Below are positions 15,548 to 24,382 of a DNA stretch of 64,000 nt, piece by piece. The stretch spans positions 62,001-126,000 of the forward strand of contig CACYHB010000001.1 in assembly GCA_902774015.1 (NCBI GenBank). The letters run 5' to 3'. The notes below the pieces were generated by a model that saw only the letters and a program-made list of their open reading frames with translations, searched no databases and was not told the DNA's origin. Positions within the stretch are counted from its first letter, which is position 1. Each line of letters opens with the position of its first letter. The position numbers were made by a program, and so were the translations under genes. Source of the stretch: Oscillospiraceae bacterium (lineage in GTDB: Bacteria > Bacillota > Clostridia > Oscillospirales > Oscillospiraceae).

Positions 15548-18157
15548 TTACTTCTGGGTTCTCTTGCGGATCTGGATGTTGCGTTCGCGGTTGGCCTCAA
15601 AGACAGGCAGCACCTTGGGACGGTCGAAGTAATCGATGCTCTCCTCAAAGGTGCGCTTCTTCAGATGGATGGCGTCGAACTTGCAGCGTGTGGTGCAGAC
15701 GCCGCAGCCAAGGCACTTGTTGGGATCCACGAAGGAGGCGCCGCAGCCCAGGCAGCGAGCGGTCTCGATCTTGACCTGTTCTTCGGTGAAGGTCTTGCGG
15801 TCGTCCTTGAAGCTGACGGCCTTCTGCTCGTCCTTGCCGGGCAACTGACGCGGCGCGGGATCTGCGTGCTTCTTCACGGTGTCGAAGTTGACGTTCTCCA
15901 TATCGAAGGCACGGTAGGTGAGACGGTCGCGGCCGATAACAAGGCTCTGGCCGGGCTGGACATAGCGGTGGATGGAGATAGCGGCCTGTTTGCCCTGCGC
16001 AATGGCGTCGATGGCGAATTTGGGGCCGGTGTGTGCGTCGCCGCCGACAAAGATATCAGGCTGCGAGGTCTGATAGGTGACCTCGTCAGCCAGGACGCGG
16101 CCCTTCTCGTCGACTTTGAGCTCGCCCAGATCCAGATTGCCGAGATCGATGCGCTGACCGATGGCGGCGAGGATCGCGTCGGCCTTGATCTTCTTGTCGC
16201 CTTCGCATACGAGCGCGGCTACCTTGCCGTTCTTGCCTTCGATCTCCACGGGCTTATGCTCGAAGAGGAACTTCACACCCTCTTCCTTCGCCTCGGCAAC
16301 CTCGGCGGGATCGGCGGGCATATCACTCTCCTTGCGGCGGTAGGCAACCGTAACGTCGGCACCGAGACGCACAGCGGTGCGGGCCACGTCCATGGCCACG
16401 TTGCCGCCGCCGACCACGACGACCTTCTTGCCCAGTGCGGGACGCGCGCCGGAATTGACCTCACGCAGGAAGTCCACGCCGCCCCAGACGCCCTTGAGAT
16501 CTTCGCCGGGAATGCCGAGGGATGCGGACTTCTGGGCGCCGACGGCCAGGTAGATGGCGTTATAGCCCTGCTCGCGCAGCTGTTGGACGGTAATATCCCT
16601 GCCGATTTCCACGCCGCAGCGGAAAATCACGCCCAACTCCTTGAGGACGTCGATCTCGGCATCCAGCACATTGCGCTCCAGGCGGAAGGACGGGATGCCG
16701 TAGCGCAGCATGCCGCCGGGCTGTTCATTGCGGTCAAACACGGTGACTCTGTAATTGTCGGCGGCCAGGAAGTAGGCGCAGCTCAGGCCGGCGGGGCCGG
16801 CACCGATGATGGCGATCTTCTTGTCGCTGAAATCGTAGAGCTTCTTGGGGACAAAGCGGGTATCGCGGTCGATCTCCTTGTCTGCGATGAAGCGCTTGAC
16901 TTCGTCAATGGCAACGGCGCGGTCGATGTTGCCGCGGGTACAGGCGTCCTCACACTTGCGGTTGCAGATACGGCCGCAGACGGCGGGAAGGGGATTCTCT
17001 TTCTTGATCAGCTCCAGAGCCTCCAGATATCTGCCCTGGGCGGCGAGCTTCAGGTAGCCCTGAACGGCGATATGCGCGGGACATGCGGTCTTGCAGGGCG
17101 CGGTACCCTCGGGGGCGACGTACTCGCGGTTGGTGCGGTGCTCGGGGTTCCAGTGCTCCGGCGTCCACTCAATGTCGTCGGGCAGCTCGTGGGGCTTGTG
17201 CTCAATGGGCGTGATGGAGCAGAGCTTCTGTCCCATCTGGATCGCGTTGTTGGCACAGCGGTCGGTGCACTGGCCGCAGGCCACGCACTTCTCCTGGTCG
17301 ATCTCGGCCACGTAGTTGCTCTTGGAGGTGGCGGGGGTGTTGTAGTACTGGGACACGCCGAGAGCCAGGCAGCTCTCCGGCATGCAGTTGCAGATGGCGA
17401 AGGTCTCGCCCTGGTGCAGGGTCGTGATCTGGTGGACGCAGCCGCGCTCGTCGCACTTCTGAATGAGCGCCTTGGCCTCTTCCACAGTGCAGGGGCGGCC
17501 TTTGCCGGTGTGGTTGAACATATCGCCCACATGACCCATGAAGATGCACAGACCCTCGTCCATATCGCCGCTGCCCTCGCCCATCAGCTTGCGCACGCGG
17601 CGGCACTGGCAGGGGGTGATGCTCAGGTGACCTTCGTTGTCTTCGATGTACTTGCTGCAGCGCTCGTTGTCGATCTTCTGTGCGTCGGCGGGGATGGCGC
17701 TCTCGATGGGGATGACGCGCATGATGCCGGCGCCCATGGGAGTGTTCGGCGCGTGCTCGATCTGGCTGGTGGTGGCGTGCTGATGGAATGCGTAGGCGAT
17801 TTCCGGATGCTTGAGACAGAATTTCTCGTTGATGAGCAGGAACTCAAAAATGCCGGGGGTGTAAGGCGGCAGCAGATAGATTTCCAGGTTGACCTTGGGG
17901 ACGATGACCTGCACCACAAGGCCGATGTCGGTGATCTCGTGCAGGACTTCGCGGGTTCGCTTGACCGAAAGACCGGCCTTGCGCGCAATGATGGGGACGA
18001 AGGCCGGCTTCATACTGGTCAAGGCCAGCATCACGCTGATCTGCTCGTCGGTGATCCACTTCTCGAACACGCGGTACTCCGCGCAGTCGGGGGTGATTTT
18101 GTAGTGGCCGTCATTGATCTTTTCACAGAGCTTGATCAAATTCTCTCTGACTTCCAA
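15548..18157 (-). CDS. Fe-S/FAD-dependent oxidoreductase, GltD-like, with winged-helix N-terminus and ferredoxin domains
   Basis: An 869-residue multidomain protein. Residues about 35-90 resemble a winged helix (ISVMLAL...RKAGLSVKRTREVLHEI). A Cys-rich part follows (CQCRR near 185, CNC near 257), then a 4Fe-4S motif CVACGQCTDRCA near 290. From about 350 it is a glutamate-synthase-small-chain-like module: CKTACP...CGRICNRKCEDAC for Fe-S, an FAD motif GAGPAGLSCAYFL near 450, and an NAD(P) motif GGGNVAMDVARTAVRLGA near 590. It ends with further Fe-S motifs (CLGCG and CLGCGVCTTRC). Such proteins pass electrons between NAD(P)H and ferredoxin-like centres. Here no catalytic partner is adjacent, so the acceptor is unknown. 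The start is TTG at 18157 behind GGAGGGAG. Confidence 0.75.
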   Translation of the reverse strand: MEVRENLIKLCEKINDGHYKITPDCAEYRVFEKWITDEQISVMLALTSMKPAFVPIIARKAGLSVKRTREVLHEITDIGLVVQVIVPKVNLEIYLLPPYTPGIFEFLLINEKFCLKHPEIAYAFHQHATTSQIEHAPNTPMGAGIMRVIPIESAIPADAQKIDNERCSKYIEDNEGHLSITPCQCRRVRKLMGEGSGDMDEGLCIFMGHVGDMFNHTGKGRPCTVEEAKALIQKCDERGCVHQITTLHQGETFAICNCMPESCLALGVSQYYNTPATSKSNYVAEIDQEKCVACGQCTDRCANNAIQMGQKLCSITPIEHKPHELPDDIEWTPEHWNPEHRTNREYVAPEGTAPCKTACPAHIAVQGYLKLAAQGRYLEALELIKKENPLPAVCGRICNRKCEDACTRGNIDRAVAIDEVKRFIADKEIDRDTRFVPKKLYDFSDKKIAIIGAGPAGLSCAYFLAADNYRVTVFDRNEQPGGMLRYGIPSFRLERNVLDAEIDVLKELGVIFRCGVEIGRDITVQQLREQGYNAIYLAVGAQKSASLGIPGEDLKGVWGGVDFLREVNSGARPALGKKVVVVGGGNVAMDVARTAVRLGADVTVAYRRKESDMPADPAEVAEAKEEGVKFLFEHKPVEIEGKNGKVAALVCEGDKKIKADAILAAIGQRIDLGNLDLGELKVDEKGRVLADEVTYQTSQPDIFVGGDAHTGPKFAIDAIAQGKQAAISIHRYVQPGQSLVIGRDRLTYRAFDMENVNFDTVKKHADPAPRQLPGKDEQKAVSFKDDRKTFTEEQVKIETARCLGCGASFVDPNKCLGCGVCTTRCKFDAIHLKKRTFEESIDYFDRPKVLPVFEANRERNIQIRKRTQK

Positions 18158-18201
18158 AAGGCTCCCTCCTCAATATATGTTGGTCTGGTTTATCTCTCTC
18201 C

Positions 18202-18219
18202 TTGCGGCTGCAGCCGCAA
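18202..18219. promoter_or_regulatory. 18-bp perfect palindrome in the 5' leader of the oxidoreductase gene
   Basis: TTGCGGCTGCAGCCGCAA is its own reverse complement. It lies just downstream of the -10 element of the minus-strand promoter and upstream of the ribosome site, a typical operator position. It could also fold as an RNA hairpin. Confidence 0.5.
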
Positions 18220-18231
18220 ATATACAGTATA

Positions 18232-18260
18232 ATTTTATCTTTTTGCCTGATTCTTGTCAA
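18232..18260 (-). promoter_or_regulatory. SigA-type promoter for the Fe-S/FAD oxidoreductase gene
   Basis: On the minus strand: TTGACA (18260-18255), 17-base spacer, TAAAAT (18237-18232), about 75 bases upstream of the TTG start. The -35 hexamer is consensus. Confidence 0.7.
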
Positions 18261-18325
18261 TGACAGCCGTGAGCTGTTTGTCTAAAGAATCTCATTTTTT
18301 CTGCGCATTTTATAGATAGAATCCA

Positions 18326-18360
18326 CGAAAAAGGACCCATCACAGAGAGGGATGGGTCCC
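18326..18360 (-). terminator. Intrinsic terminator after the zinc-ribbon gene
   Basis: On the minus strand GGACCCATC and GATGGGTCC form a 9-bp stem with a 9-base loop, followed by TTTTTC. It lies just past the stop codon at 18377. Confidence 0.85.
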
Positions 18361-18376
18361 GCGGGAATCGGAGCGT

Positions 18377-18601
18377 TTATTCGTTGGGGTTGGCACGGAC
18401 GACTTTGCCGATGTTCCACAGGTGAGCCGCTTTTCTGGCCGCCTCCGCACGGTCCTCCGGACGGTGAAATTCAAAGGCCGCCGTCTGGGAACCGCAGTCC
18501 ATGCACATCACGTACCAGCACCAGCCGTTCTCTTCCTCCAAAAGCCCTGCGCCGCCGCAGAAAGGGCAGTCCTGCAGGATCAGTTCCTCATGAATGTTCA
18601 A
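18377..18601 (-). CDS. Small Lar-like zinc-ribbon protein
   Basis: A ~74-residue protein with a single zinc ribbon: CPFCGG near the N-terminus and CMDCGSQT about 20 residues later, then a helix ending AARKAAHLWN. That CPFCGG...C..CG...A...WN pattern is that of the Lar (restriction alleviation) family, often seen in phages and in clostridial chromosomes; the restriction role is known only for a few members. The start was set at a TTG (18601) eight bases after GGGAGG; the frame also has an ATG at 18622 that overlaps that site and is less likely. It is a single-gene unit with its own promoter and terminator. What it does here is unknown. Confidence 0.65.
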   Translation of the reverse strand: MNIHEELILQDCPFCGGAGLLEEENGWCWYVMCMDCGSQTAAFEFHRPEDRAEAARKAAHLWNIGKVVRANPNE

Positions 18602-18674
18602 TGTCAAATCCTCCCGAAGCATGGTTTGGCTTGAAAACCGTTGTCTTTCCGATCGGCTTCATTATGTGAAAAGC

Positions 18675-18703
18675 ATTATACCATTTCCCGGGAAAAAGCT
18701 CAA
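18675..18703 (-). promoter_or_regulatory. SigA-type promoter for the zinc-ribbon gene
   Basis: On the minus strand: TTGAGC (18703-18698), 17-base spacer, TATAAT (18680-18675). It is back-to-back with the sbcD promoter. Confidence 0.7.
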
Positions 18704-18710
18704 CCGTGAC

Positions 18711-18739
18711 TTTTCAATTCGAGAGGAAAATGGTAAACT
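18711..18739 (+). promoter_or_regulatory. Promoter for sbcDC
   Basis: TTTTCA (18711-18716), 17-base spacer, TAAACT (18734-18739), ending 28 bases before the sbcD ATG. The same ATGGTAAACT context occurs before uppP. Confidence 0.5.
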
Positions 18740-18767
18740 GAAACCATCAACGACAGGAGGCAAAGCT

Positions 18768-20009
18768 ATGCGTTTTCTGCATCTTTCCGATTTGCATTTC
18801 GGGAAAAGCATACACGGCGTCTCGCTGCTGGAAAACGGTGACCAGGATTATTGGGCGGACCGCTTTCTGGAGCTGACGGAGGAGCTTCGGCCCGACGCGG
18901 TCGTGATCGCGGGTGACGTCTATGACCGAAGTGCCCCGTCCGGGGATGCGGTGCAGCTTCTCAGCAGAATGCTGACGGCGCTTGCCCGGCGGCAGATCCC
19001 GGTGATGCTGGTGGCCGGCAACCACGACTCCCTGCAGCGCCTGTCCTTTGCGTCTCCGCTGCTTGCCGGCAGCGGGATCCATATCTCTCCCGCGCTTTCG
19101 GATTCCGCTGAGCTGAGCCATGTGACACTGCAGGATGCGTACGGGCCGGTGACCTTTTGGCTCATGCCCTATCTTTTCCCGGCTCAGATTGAGCGTGTGC
19201 TGGGAGAGGACTGTCCGCGGGATTACGACGGGGCCGTGCGCGCGCTGCTTGCGCGGCAGCCATTGGATAAGAACCGGCGAAACGTCCTCATCGCCCATCA
19301 GAATGTGACCGCGAACGGCGCGGAGAGCCCGCGCGGCGGCTCGGAGTCCATGGTCGGCGGCGTGGGGCAGATCGACTACACAGCTTTTGACGCTTTTGAT
19401 TATGTGGCCCTGGGTCACATTCACGCGGCCTACCCGGTGGGCCGGGAGAGCGTGCGCTACGCGGGCTCTCCGCTGTGTTACCACTTCGACGAGACACGGC
19501 AGCCGGCCAAGGGGCCGCTGCTGGTGGAGATCAGAGAAAAGGGGAGCGAGATTACGGTTGAGACCCGGGTACTCCCGCCGCTGCATCCGATGCGTGAATG
19601 GCGGGGAAACTATGAGGAGCTTCGCCGCTCTTTCCTGGATGACACTGCGCGGGGAGAATATCTGCGTGTTGTGTTGACAGACAGGCGCGTCTCCCCGGAG
19701 GAGGCGGATTTCTTCCGCGAACTTGCGGCTTCCCGCGACAGCGTGCTGATGGAGATCTCCTCGGAGTACGATCCGTTCGGCGAGAGAGGCAGCTCGCAAG
19801 CCGATACTGTCCGGGAACAGAGCGTGGAAGAGCTCTTCGCCTGCTTTTATGCCGAACGCGCGGGCGGCGAGATGCCGGATGCGCAGGAGGCTTCGCTCCT
19901 GCGCTTTGCCGGTGAACTGACGCGGCAGCGGGAAAGCGGCATCTTTCCCACACAGGAACAGACGCAGCGGCTGCTCCGCTGCCTGCTGGAACAGGAGGCC
20001 GGGGTATGA
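18768..20009 (+). CDS. sbcD: Nuclease SbcCD subunit D
   Basis: The ATG at 18768 follows CAGGAGG; the frame is open upstream but without a site. The 413-residue protein is a Mre11-type calcineurin-fold nuclease with its metal-binding motifs in order: LSDLHFGK (residue 7 on), GDVYDRS near 50, GNHDS near 84, and GHIH near 215. With SbcC it cleaves hairpins and double-strand ends, limits long palindromes and takes part in recombination repair. The stop overlaps the sbcC start by 4 bases (ATGA), the usual coupling for this pair. The C-terminal capping domain is present and the length is normal. Confidence 0.95.
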   Translation: MRFLHLSDLHFGKSIHGVSLLENGDQDYWADRFLELTEELRPDAVVIAGDVYDRSAPSGDAVQLLSRMLTALARRQIPVMLVAGNHDSLQRLSFASPLLAGSGIHISPALSDSAELSHVTLQDAYGPVTFWLMPYLFPAQIERVLGEDCPRDYDGAVRALLARQPLDKNRRNVLIAHQNVTANGAESPRGGSESMVGGVGQIDYTAFDAFDYVALGHIHAAYPVGRESVRYAGSPLCYHFDETRQPAKGPLLVEIREKGSEITVETRVLPPLHPMREWRGNYEELRRSFLDDTARGEYLRVVLTDRRVSPEEADFFRELAASRDSVLMEISSEYDPFGERGSSQADTVREQSVEELFACFYAERAGGEMPDAQEASLLRFAGELTRQRESGIFPTQEQTQRLLRCLLEQEAGV

Positions 20010-23000
20010 GACCACTTGCTTTGGAGATGACGGCCTTTGGCTCTTACGCCGAAAAAACCCGCCTGCCCTTTGACGCGCTGGCGCACGGGCTCTATCTCAT
20101 AACTGGTGATACCGGCGCCGGAAAAACCACGATCTTCGACGCGATCATGTTCGCGCTCTACGGCGTCGCCTCCGGGAGCGACCGCTCCACGGATATGCTG
20201 CACTGCGACCATGTACCGAAGTCCACGGACACGGAGGTATCGCTGCGCTTTTCCCAGGGCGGGAAAGAGTATACTGTATGCCGGAAGATCCATTTCAGCA
20301 GAAAGCGCGGCCGGGAGAACGAATACGGCGAGGGGAAGATCGAAGCACTGCTCACGGAACCGGAGCGGGAGCCCACGGAAGGTTCGGTTCGGGTCAGCGC
20401 CAGGATCGAAGAACTGCTTGGCCTCAATGCCGAGCAGTTTCGCAAGATCATTATGCTGGCCCAGGGAAAATTTCGGGAGTTTCTTGACGCGGACAGCGAT
20501 AAGAAAAATGAGATCCTGGGCAAGCTCTTTGACAATTCCGAGTATCTTTACTATCAGAATCTTCTCGTTTCCGTCCGGGATGCACTGCGCTTCCGGCGGC
20601 AGGAGAACCGGAACACGCTGCAGTCTCTGATGCAGAACGTCTTTCAGCTGCCCGAAAACGCCGAGAGGGAGGACTATCTGCCGGAGCACCCGGCCCTGAT
20701 GGAGAATCTTGCGCGTCTCGTGGAAACGGAACGGACGCAACTGTCCGAGCGCCAGGCGGCGCGGGATGCCGTCAGCGAAGAAACCGGGCGCTTAAAGGTC
20801 CGGCTCGGTGCGGCGGAGGCGGTCAATCTTCAACTGGAGGAGCTGGAAAAACAGCGCGTGAAGCTTACGGCGCTGGAAATGAAAAGCGCCGATATGAGCG
20901 CGCTGGCCCTGTCTCTTGAACGCACCGAGGCTGCGCTTCATCGGGCCCTGCCTGCTATCAGATCCTTTGACAGCGCCTATGAGAGAATGAACCGCACGCA
21001 GGCAGCCATCGAAGAACTGGAGCAGAGGCTGATTGCGGAAAACCGCGCTGCTGCGGATGCGTCGAAGGCGGTGGAAGAGGACGCGGACGTCCGGCAGGAG
21101 TGCGAGAAACTAGCAGCACAGCAGCAGCTTCTGGAACAACAGCTTCCGCTATACGAGACGCTCAAGACGCTCCGAAAGGAGCGGGATGCGTTCGACGAAG
21201 CGGCAAAAGCCGCCGCCGCGAAGCGCACAGAGAAAGAAAAAGCCCTGGCCGCGGCGGAAGCTGAGCTGCTGGCCTTACAGGAGAAGCTTGCGTCTCTGGA
21301 GACGGTGGACCGGGATCTGCTGCACTGCGAGACGGAGAGCAGGGACGCGAAAAAGCAGCTGGATGCGCTCAACGGCGTCGCCCGACAGCTCCGGACTTTG
21401 GAGAGAAACGAAGAAATGCTTGAGGAGGAGAAGCGGCGGCTGCTCACCCTGATCCTGGAGGACGGCAAAGCCGCCCAGCGCTATCACGACCTGTATCAGC
21501 GCTTCCTGGCAGGTCAGGCGGGACTTCTGGGGCGCTCTCTGCGCGAGCGCATCGAAACGGACGGAAAGGCCGTCTGTCCTGTCTGCCGCAGCCCATTGTG
21601 CCGGGAGCATCTCAAAGACCTGGCACTCCCGAAAGCTGACACGCCGGACAGCGATGAAGTGGAGACGGCGCGCAGCGAGAGCGAAAGCAGAACGGCAGCG
21701 AGAAATGCGCAGAACACGCGTGTCCAGCGTTTTGCCGCCGGTGTTGAGACCGAGCGCGGGTCGCTGCTTGCGCGTGCGAAGGAGTGGCTGCCCGACTGCG
21801 AAAACTGGGAGCGTCTTACAGGAGAAGGCTTCCTGCGGCGCAGGCTCGACGAAGCAGAGCAGCACGAGCAGGCGTCGTCTGCGGCCCTTCTAGCAGAGCG
21901 GAAACGAAGGGATCAGCGTGACCAATGCCGCCGGGAGGCGCCGGTGAAAGAAGCGCTCGCCAAAGCGCTGCGCGACGAAATCGACGGCCTTTCGAAGGCA
22001 CAGCAGGAGAGCGAGGCAAAGCTCAGGGAGGAAGAGGCCGGGATCCGCCAGCTGCTGTCCCAGCTTTCCTGCGAGGATGAAGACAGCGCGGCGGAGGAGA
22101 TCGCTAACCTGCGGCGCCGGAGGACGCTTTTGAACGCCGGGATCGAAGCACATCTTAAGCGCTTCTCAGAGGCAAAGACAGCGCTCGACACGACGGCCGG
22201 AACGCTCTCCGAGCGACGGAGCGCGCTGGTGCGGGAGAGCGCAGAGCAGGCAGCAAGCACTGAACGTATGCTCAAGATACTGGATGAGACCGGGTTTGCC
22301 GACCGGGCCGCCGTAGAAAAGCAGCTTCTGATTCTTGCGGATCAGGACGGCGAGGAATGGCTCCGCATACAGCGGAAGGCGCTGCACGACTACGAGAGCG
22401 ACCGGGAGAATACCCGCAGCCGGATCGACGAGCTGATTGCGCAGACTGCGGGGAAAACGCACACGGATCTGGCTGCGCTTCGGGAGAAGATCGCTGCGCT
22501 TTCCGAGCGAGAAGCGGCAGAAAACGAGCGATGCATCGAACAGCGCGCCCGAATCGCCAATCACGAACTGGTTTATGAGAGAGCCGGGGCCGCCAGAACC
22601 GAGCTTGAACGCACGGAAGACGCCTGGCGCCGGATCGATCGGCTTTCCGCTCTGGCCGCAGGCAGCAGCGGAGAAGGCGGGAAGCTGAGCTTTGACCGCT
22701 ACGTGATGGGCACGGTTTTCCGGGAGATCCTCGAAATGGCCAACCGCCGCATGGCGACCATGAGCGGCGGGCGTTATGAGCTGGTGCACCGGATCGGCGC
22801 GGACAGACGCAACGCAAAAGCAGGCCTGGAGATCGCCGTGCTGGATCACAGCACCGGAAAAGAGCGCGGTCCGGGCTCCCTCTCCGGCGGCGAGAGCTTT
22901 TTCACTTCGCTCTCGCTTGCCCTGGGGCTGTCGGACGTGGTGCAGAACCGCGCAGGAGGCCGTCAGATGGATGCGCTCTTTATCGACGAGGGCTTCGGCG

Positions 23001-23173
23001 CCCTGAGTGAAGATTATCTGGACAAGGCGCTGGAGATGCTGGACCAGCTGACCGCAGGCAATCGCCTGGTGGGTGTGATCTCCCACGTGGATCGCCTGGA
23101 CGAGAGCATCCCGCAGAAGATCCGCGTCAAAGCGGGCAAGCACGGCAGCAGCCTCACACTGGAACTCAACTGA
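20006..23173 (+). CDS. sbcC: Nuclease SbcCD subunit C (SMC-like ATPase)
   Basis: A 1055-residue Rad50-type ATPase. The N-terminal half-site has Walker A GDTGAGKTTIFDAIMFALYG near 33-52 and a Q-loop region (MLAQGKFREFL near 150). Two long coiled-coil arms flank the zinc hook CPVC at about 524-527. The C-terminal half-site has the signature LSGGESFFTSL near 958 and the Walker B LFIDEGFGAL near 991. It forms the ATP-driven clamp of the SbcCD complex that tethers and opens DNA for SbcD. All ATPase elements look intact. It is followed by a hairpin and a convergent spore-coat gene. Confidence 0.95.
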   Translation: MRPLALEMTAFGSYAEKTRLPFDALAHGLYLITGDTGAGKTTIFDAIMFALYGVASGSDRSTDMLHCDHVPKSTDTEVSLRFSQGGKEYTVCRKIHFSRKRGRENEYGEGKIEALLTEPEREPTEGSVRVSARIEELLGLNAEQFRKIIMLAQGKFREFLDADSDKKNEILGKLFDNSEYLYYQNLLVSVRDALRFRRQENRNTLQSLMQNVFQLPENAEREDYLPEHPALMENLARLVETERTQLSERQAARDAVSEETGRLKVRLGAAEAVNLQLEELEKQRVKLTALEMKSADMSALALSLERTEAALHRALPAIRSFDSAYERMNRTQAAIEELEQRLIAENRAAADASKAVEEDADVRQECEKLAAQQQLLEQQLPLYETLKTLRKERDAFDEAAKAAAAKRTEKEKALAAAEAELLALQEKLASLETVDRDLLHCETESRDAKKQLDALNGVARQLRTLERNEEMLEEEKRRLLTLILEDGKAAQRYHDLYQRFLAGQAGLLGRSLRERIETDGKAVCPVCRSPLCREHLKDLALPKADTPDSDEVETARSESESRTAARNAQNTRVQRFAAGVETERGSLLARAKEWLPDCENWERLTGEGFLRRRLDEAEQHEQASSAALLAERKRRDQRDQCRREAPVKEALAKALRDEIDGLSKAQQESEAKLREEEAGIRQLLSQLSCEDEDSAAEEIANLRRRRTLLNAGIEAHLKRFSEAKTALDTTAGTLSERRSALVRESAEQAASTERMLKILDETGFADRAAVEKQLLILADQDGEEWLRIQRKALHDYESDRENTRSRIDELIAQTAGKTHTDLAALREKIAALSEREAAENERCIEQRARIANHELVYERAGAARTELERTEDAWRRIDRLSALAAGSSGEGGKLSFDRYVMGTVFREILEMANRRMATMSGGRYELVHRIGADRRNAKAGLEIAVLDHSTGKERGPGSLSGGESFFTSLSLALGLSDVVQNRAGGRQMDALFIDEGFGALSEDYLDKALEMLDQLTAGNRLVGVISHVDRLDESIPQKIRVKAGKHGSSLTLELN

Positions 23174-23174
23174 A

Positions 23175-23208
23175 AAAGGTATGGCCTGTGCCGATCGGCA
23201 CAGGCCAT
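23175..23208. terminator. 28-bp perfect palindrome between sbcC and cotJC
   Basis: Bases 23181-23208 are a perfect palindrome centred on GATC. The plus-strand A run at 23173-23177 gives a T run on the minus strand, so it is best as the terminator of the cotJ operon; the plus-strand T run is short. Confidence 0.75.
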
Positions 23209-23218
23209 TTCAATTGTC

Positions 23219-23815
23219 TTATCGGTCGAAAGCGGGGTTTACGGCGTAGAGGTTCTTCTGATCCATCTTCTCCATCGCAAGCCGCAGCGCCTCGCCGAAG
23301 CGCTGATAATGGACGATCTCACGCTCCCGCAGGAAGCGCATGACGTTGTTCACATCCGCGTCGTCAGAGAGACGCAGGATGTTGTCGTAGGTGACGCGGG
23401 CCTTCTGTTCTGCGGCAAGGTCCTCGTTCAGATCGGCGATCACATCGCCCTTGACCTGCATGCCGGCAGCCGACCAGGGGAAGCCGGAGGCGGCGGTGGG
23501 ATAGACGCCTGCGGTGTGATCCACAAAATAGGTGTCAAAGCCCGCGCGGCGGATCTCTTCGTCGCTCATCTTGCGTGTCAGCTGGTGGACGACCGCGGCG
23601 ACCATCTCCAGATGCCCCAGCTCCTCCACGCCGATATCCGTCAGAAGTCCCTTGAGCTCGGGATAGGGCATGGAGTAGCGCTGGCTCAGGTAGCGCATGG
23701 AGGCGCCCAATTCACCGTCCGGGCCGCCGTATTGGCTGATGATGAACTTGGCCAGCGCGGGATTCGGGTTCTTGATCCTTACCGGATACTGCAGCTTCTT
23801 TTCATAGACAAACAT
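23219..23815 (-). CDS. cotJC: Spore coat protein CotJC (manganese-catalase family)
   Basis: This 198-residue protein is a ferritin-like four-helix protein of the manganese-catalase family, CotJC branch. Likely di-metal ligands are visible at the expected spacing: Glu35, Glu65 with His68 (GVEELGHLEM), Glu136 and Glu166 with His169 (EREIVHYQ). In Bacillus subtilis CotJC is a spore coat component made in the mother cell; catalase activity is assumed from the family, not shown here. It begins 3 bases after the cotJA-cotJB fusion gene, so both are one transcription unit. Length is close to the usual ~190 residues. Confidence 0.92.
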   Translation of the reverse strand: MFVYEKKLQYPVRIKNPNPALAKFIISQYGGPDGELGASMRYLSQRYSMPYPELKGLLTDIGVEELGHLEMVAAVVHQLTRKMSDEEIRRAGFDTYFVDHTAGVYPTAASGFPWSAAGMQVKGDVIADLNEDLAAEQKARVTYDNILRLSDDADVNNVMRFLREREIVHYQRFGEALRLAMEKMDQKNLYAVNPAFDR

Positions 23816-23818
23816 TCT

Positions 23819-24250
23819 TCAGCGCCCCCTCTCCGTTCTGTATTCCCAGGGCCAGGGATTGCAGAGCCAGCTATAGCGCTCCGCGCCCAGCATATCCTGC
23901 TGGGAAACGGGGCCGCAGCTTCGGGCGAAGCGCTCTCTGGCTTCCTGACGCAGGGCCAGAAAGGTCTGGTACATGGCGAAGGCCTCCCGATCGTCGCTGT
24001 GGGTGTCCAGATACAGCTCCAGCTCGTCGGCAACAAAGTCAATGGCCATCATCTCGCTCATGGGCGTCTCCGGCGCCTGATCGTTTACAACGTTCATAAA
24101 CGGCAGATCCAGACCGGGGAACAATGTCCCGCGAGCCAGCGCCTCGGACGCCTCGTAGGTCTCGATCGCGTCCTCCTGCATGGGGACGTAAGCCGCGGCC
24201 AGTGGGGCATAGCTGGGCAGACTGCCGAAACGGTTTTCGTTTCTGCTCAA
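23819..24250 (-). CDS. CotJA-CotJB fusion spore coat protein
   Basis: A 143-residue protein that joins two normally separate coat proteins. Residues ~10-56 match CotJA (LAAAYVPMQ then GTLFPGLDLPF). Residues ~68-143 match CotJB (AIDFVADELELYLDTH, the middle helix AFAMYQTFLALRQEARERF, then a C-terminal WLCNPWPWE). The Bacillus proteins are about 80 and 90 residues, so both halves are near complete with a shortened junction. The two parts plus CotJC would be incorporated together in the spore coat. The start is a TTG at 24250 eight bases after GGAGG. No internal stop or start with a ribosome site is seen between the halves, so a true fusion is more likely than a missed boundary. Confidence 0.85.
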   Translation of the reverse strand: MSRNENRFGSLPSYAPLAAAYVPMQEDAIETYEASEALARGTLFPGLDLPFMNVVNDQAPETPMSEMMAIDFVADELELYLDTHSDDREAFAMYQTFLALRQEARERFARSCGPVSQQDMLGAERYSWLCNPWPWEYRTERGR

Positions 24251-24330
24251 AATGGATTCCTCCAGGATTGAAAACTGATGCCGATTTCCGGCGCAAACCG
24301 TCGAATCGGAATGAGGAGCATCCTCGATTC

Positions 24331-24338
24331 AGTGTATG
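24331..24338 (-). promoter_or_regulatory. Candidate sporulation-sigma -10 element for cotJ
   Basis: On the minus strand CATACACT matches the SigE -10 consensus CATACANT, about 80 bases upstream of the cotJ start; an ACACC lies at a distance that suits a SigK -35. No good SigE -35 is seen. CotJ genes are known to be mother-cell expressed. Confidence 0.3.
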
Positions 24339-24382
24339 GCGAGTCTGCGATTTCGGTGTCTTTACAGCGGGCAGAATACGCC

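Noticed and set aside
18377-18622. Lar-like zinc-ribbon gene as evidence of a prophage
   Set aside because: No integrase, capsid, terminase or attachment-site repeat is nearby; the gene has its own promoter and terminator in a housekeeping setting.
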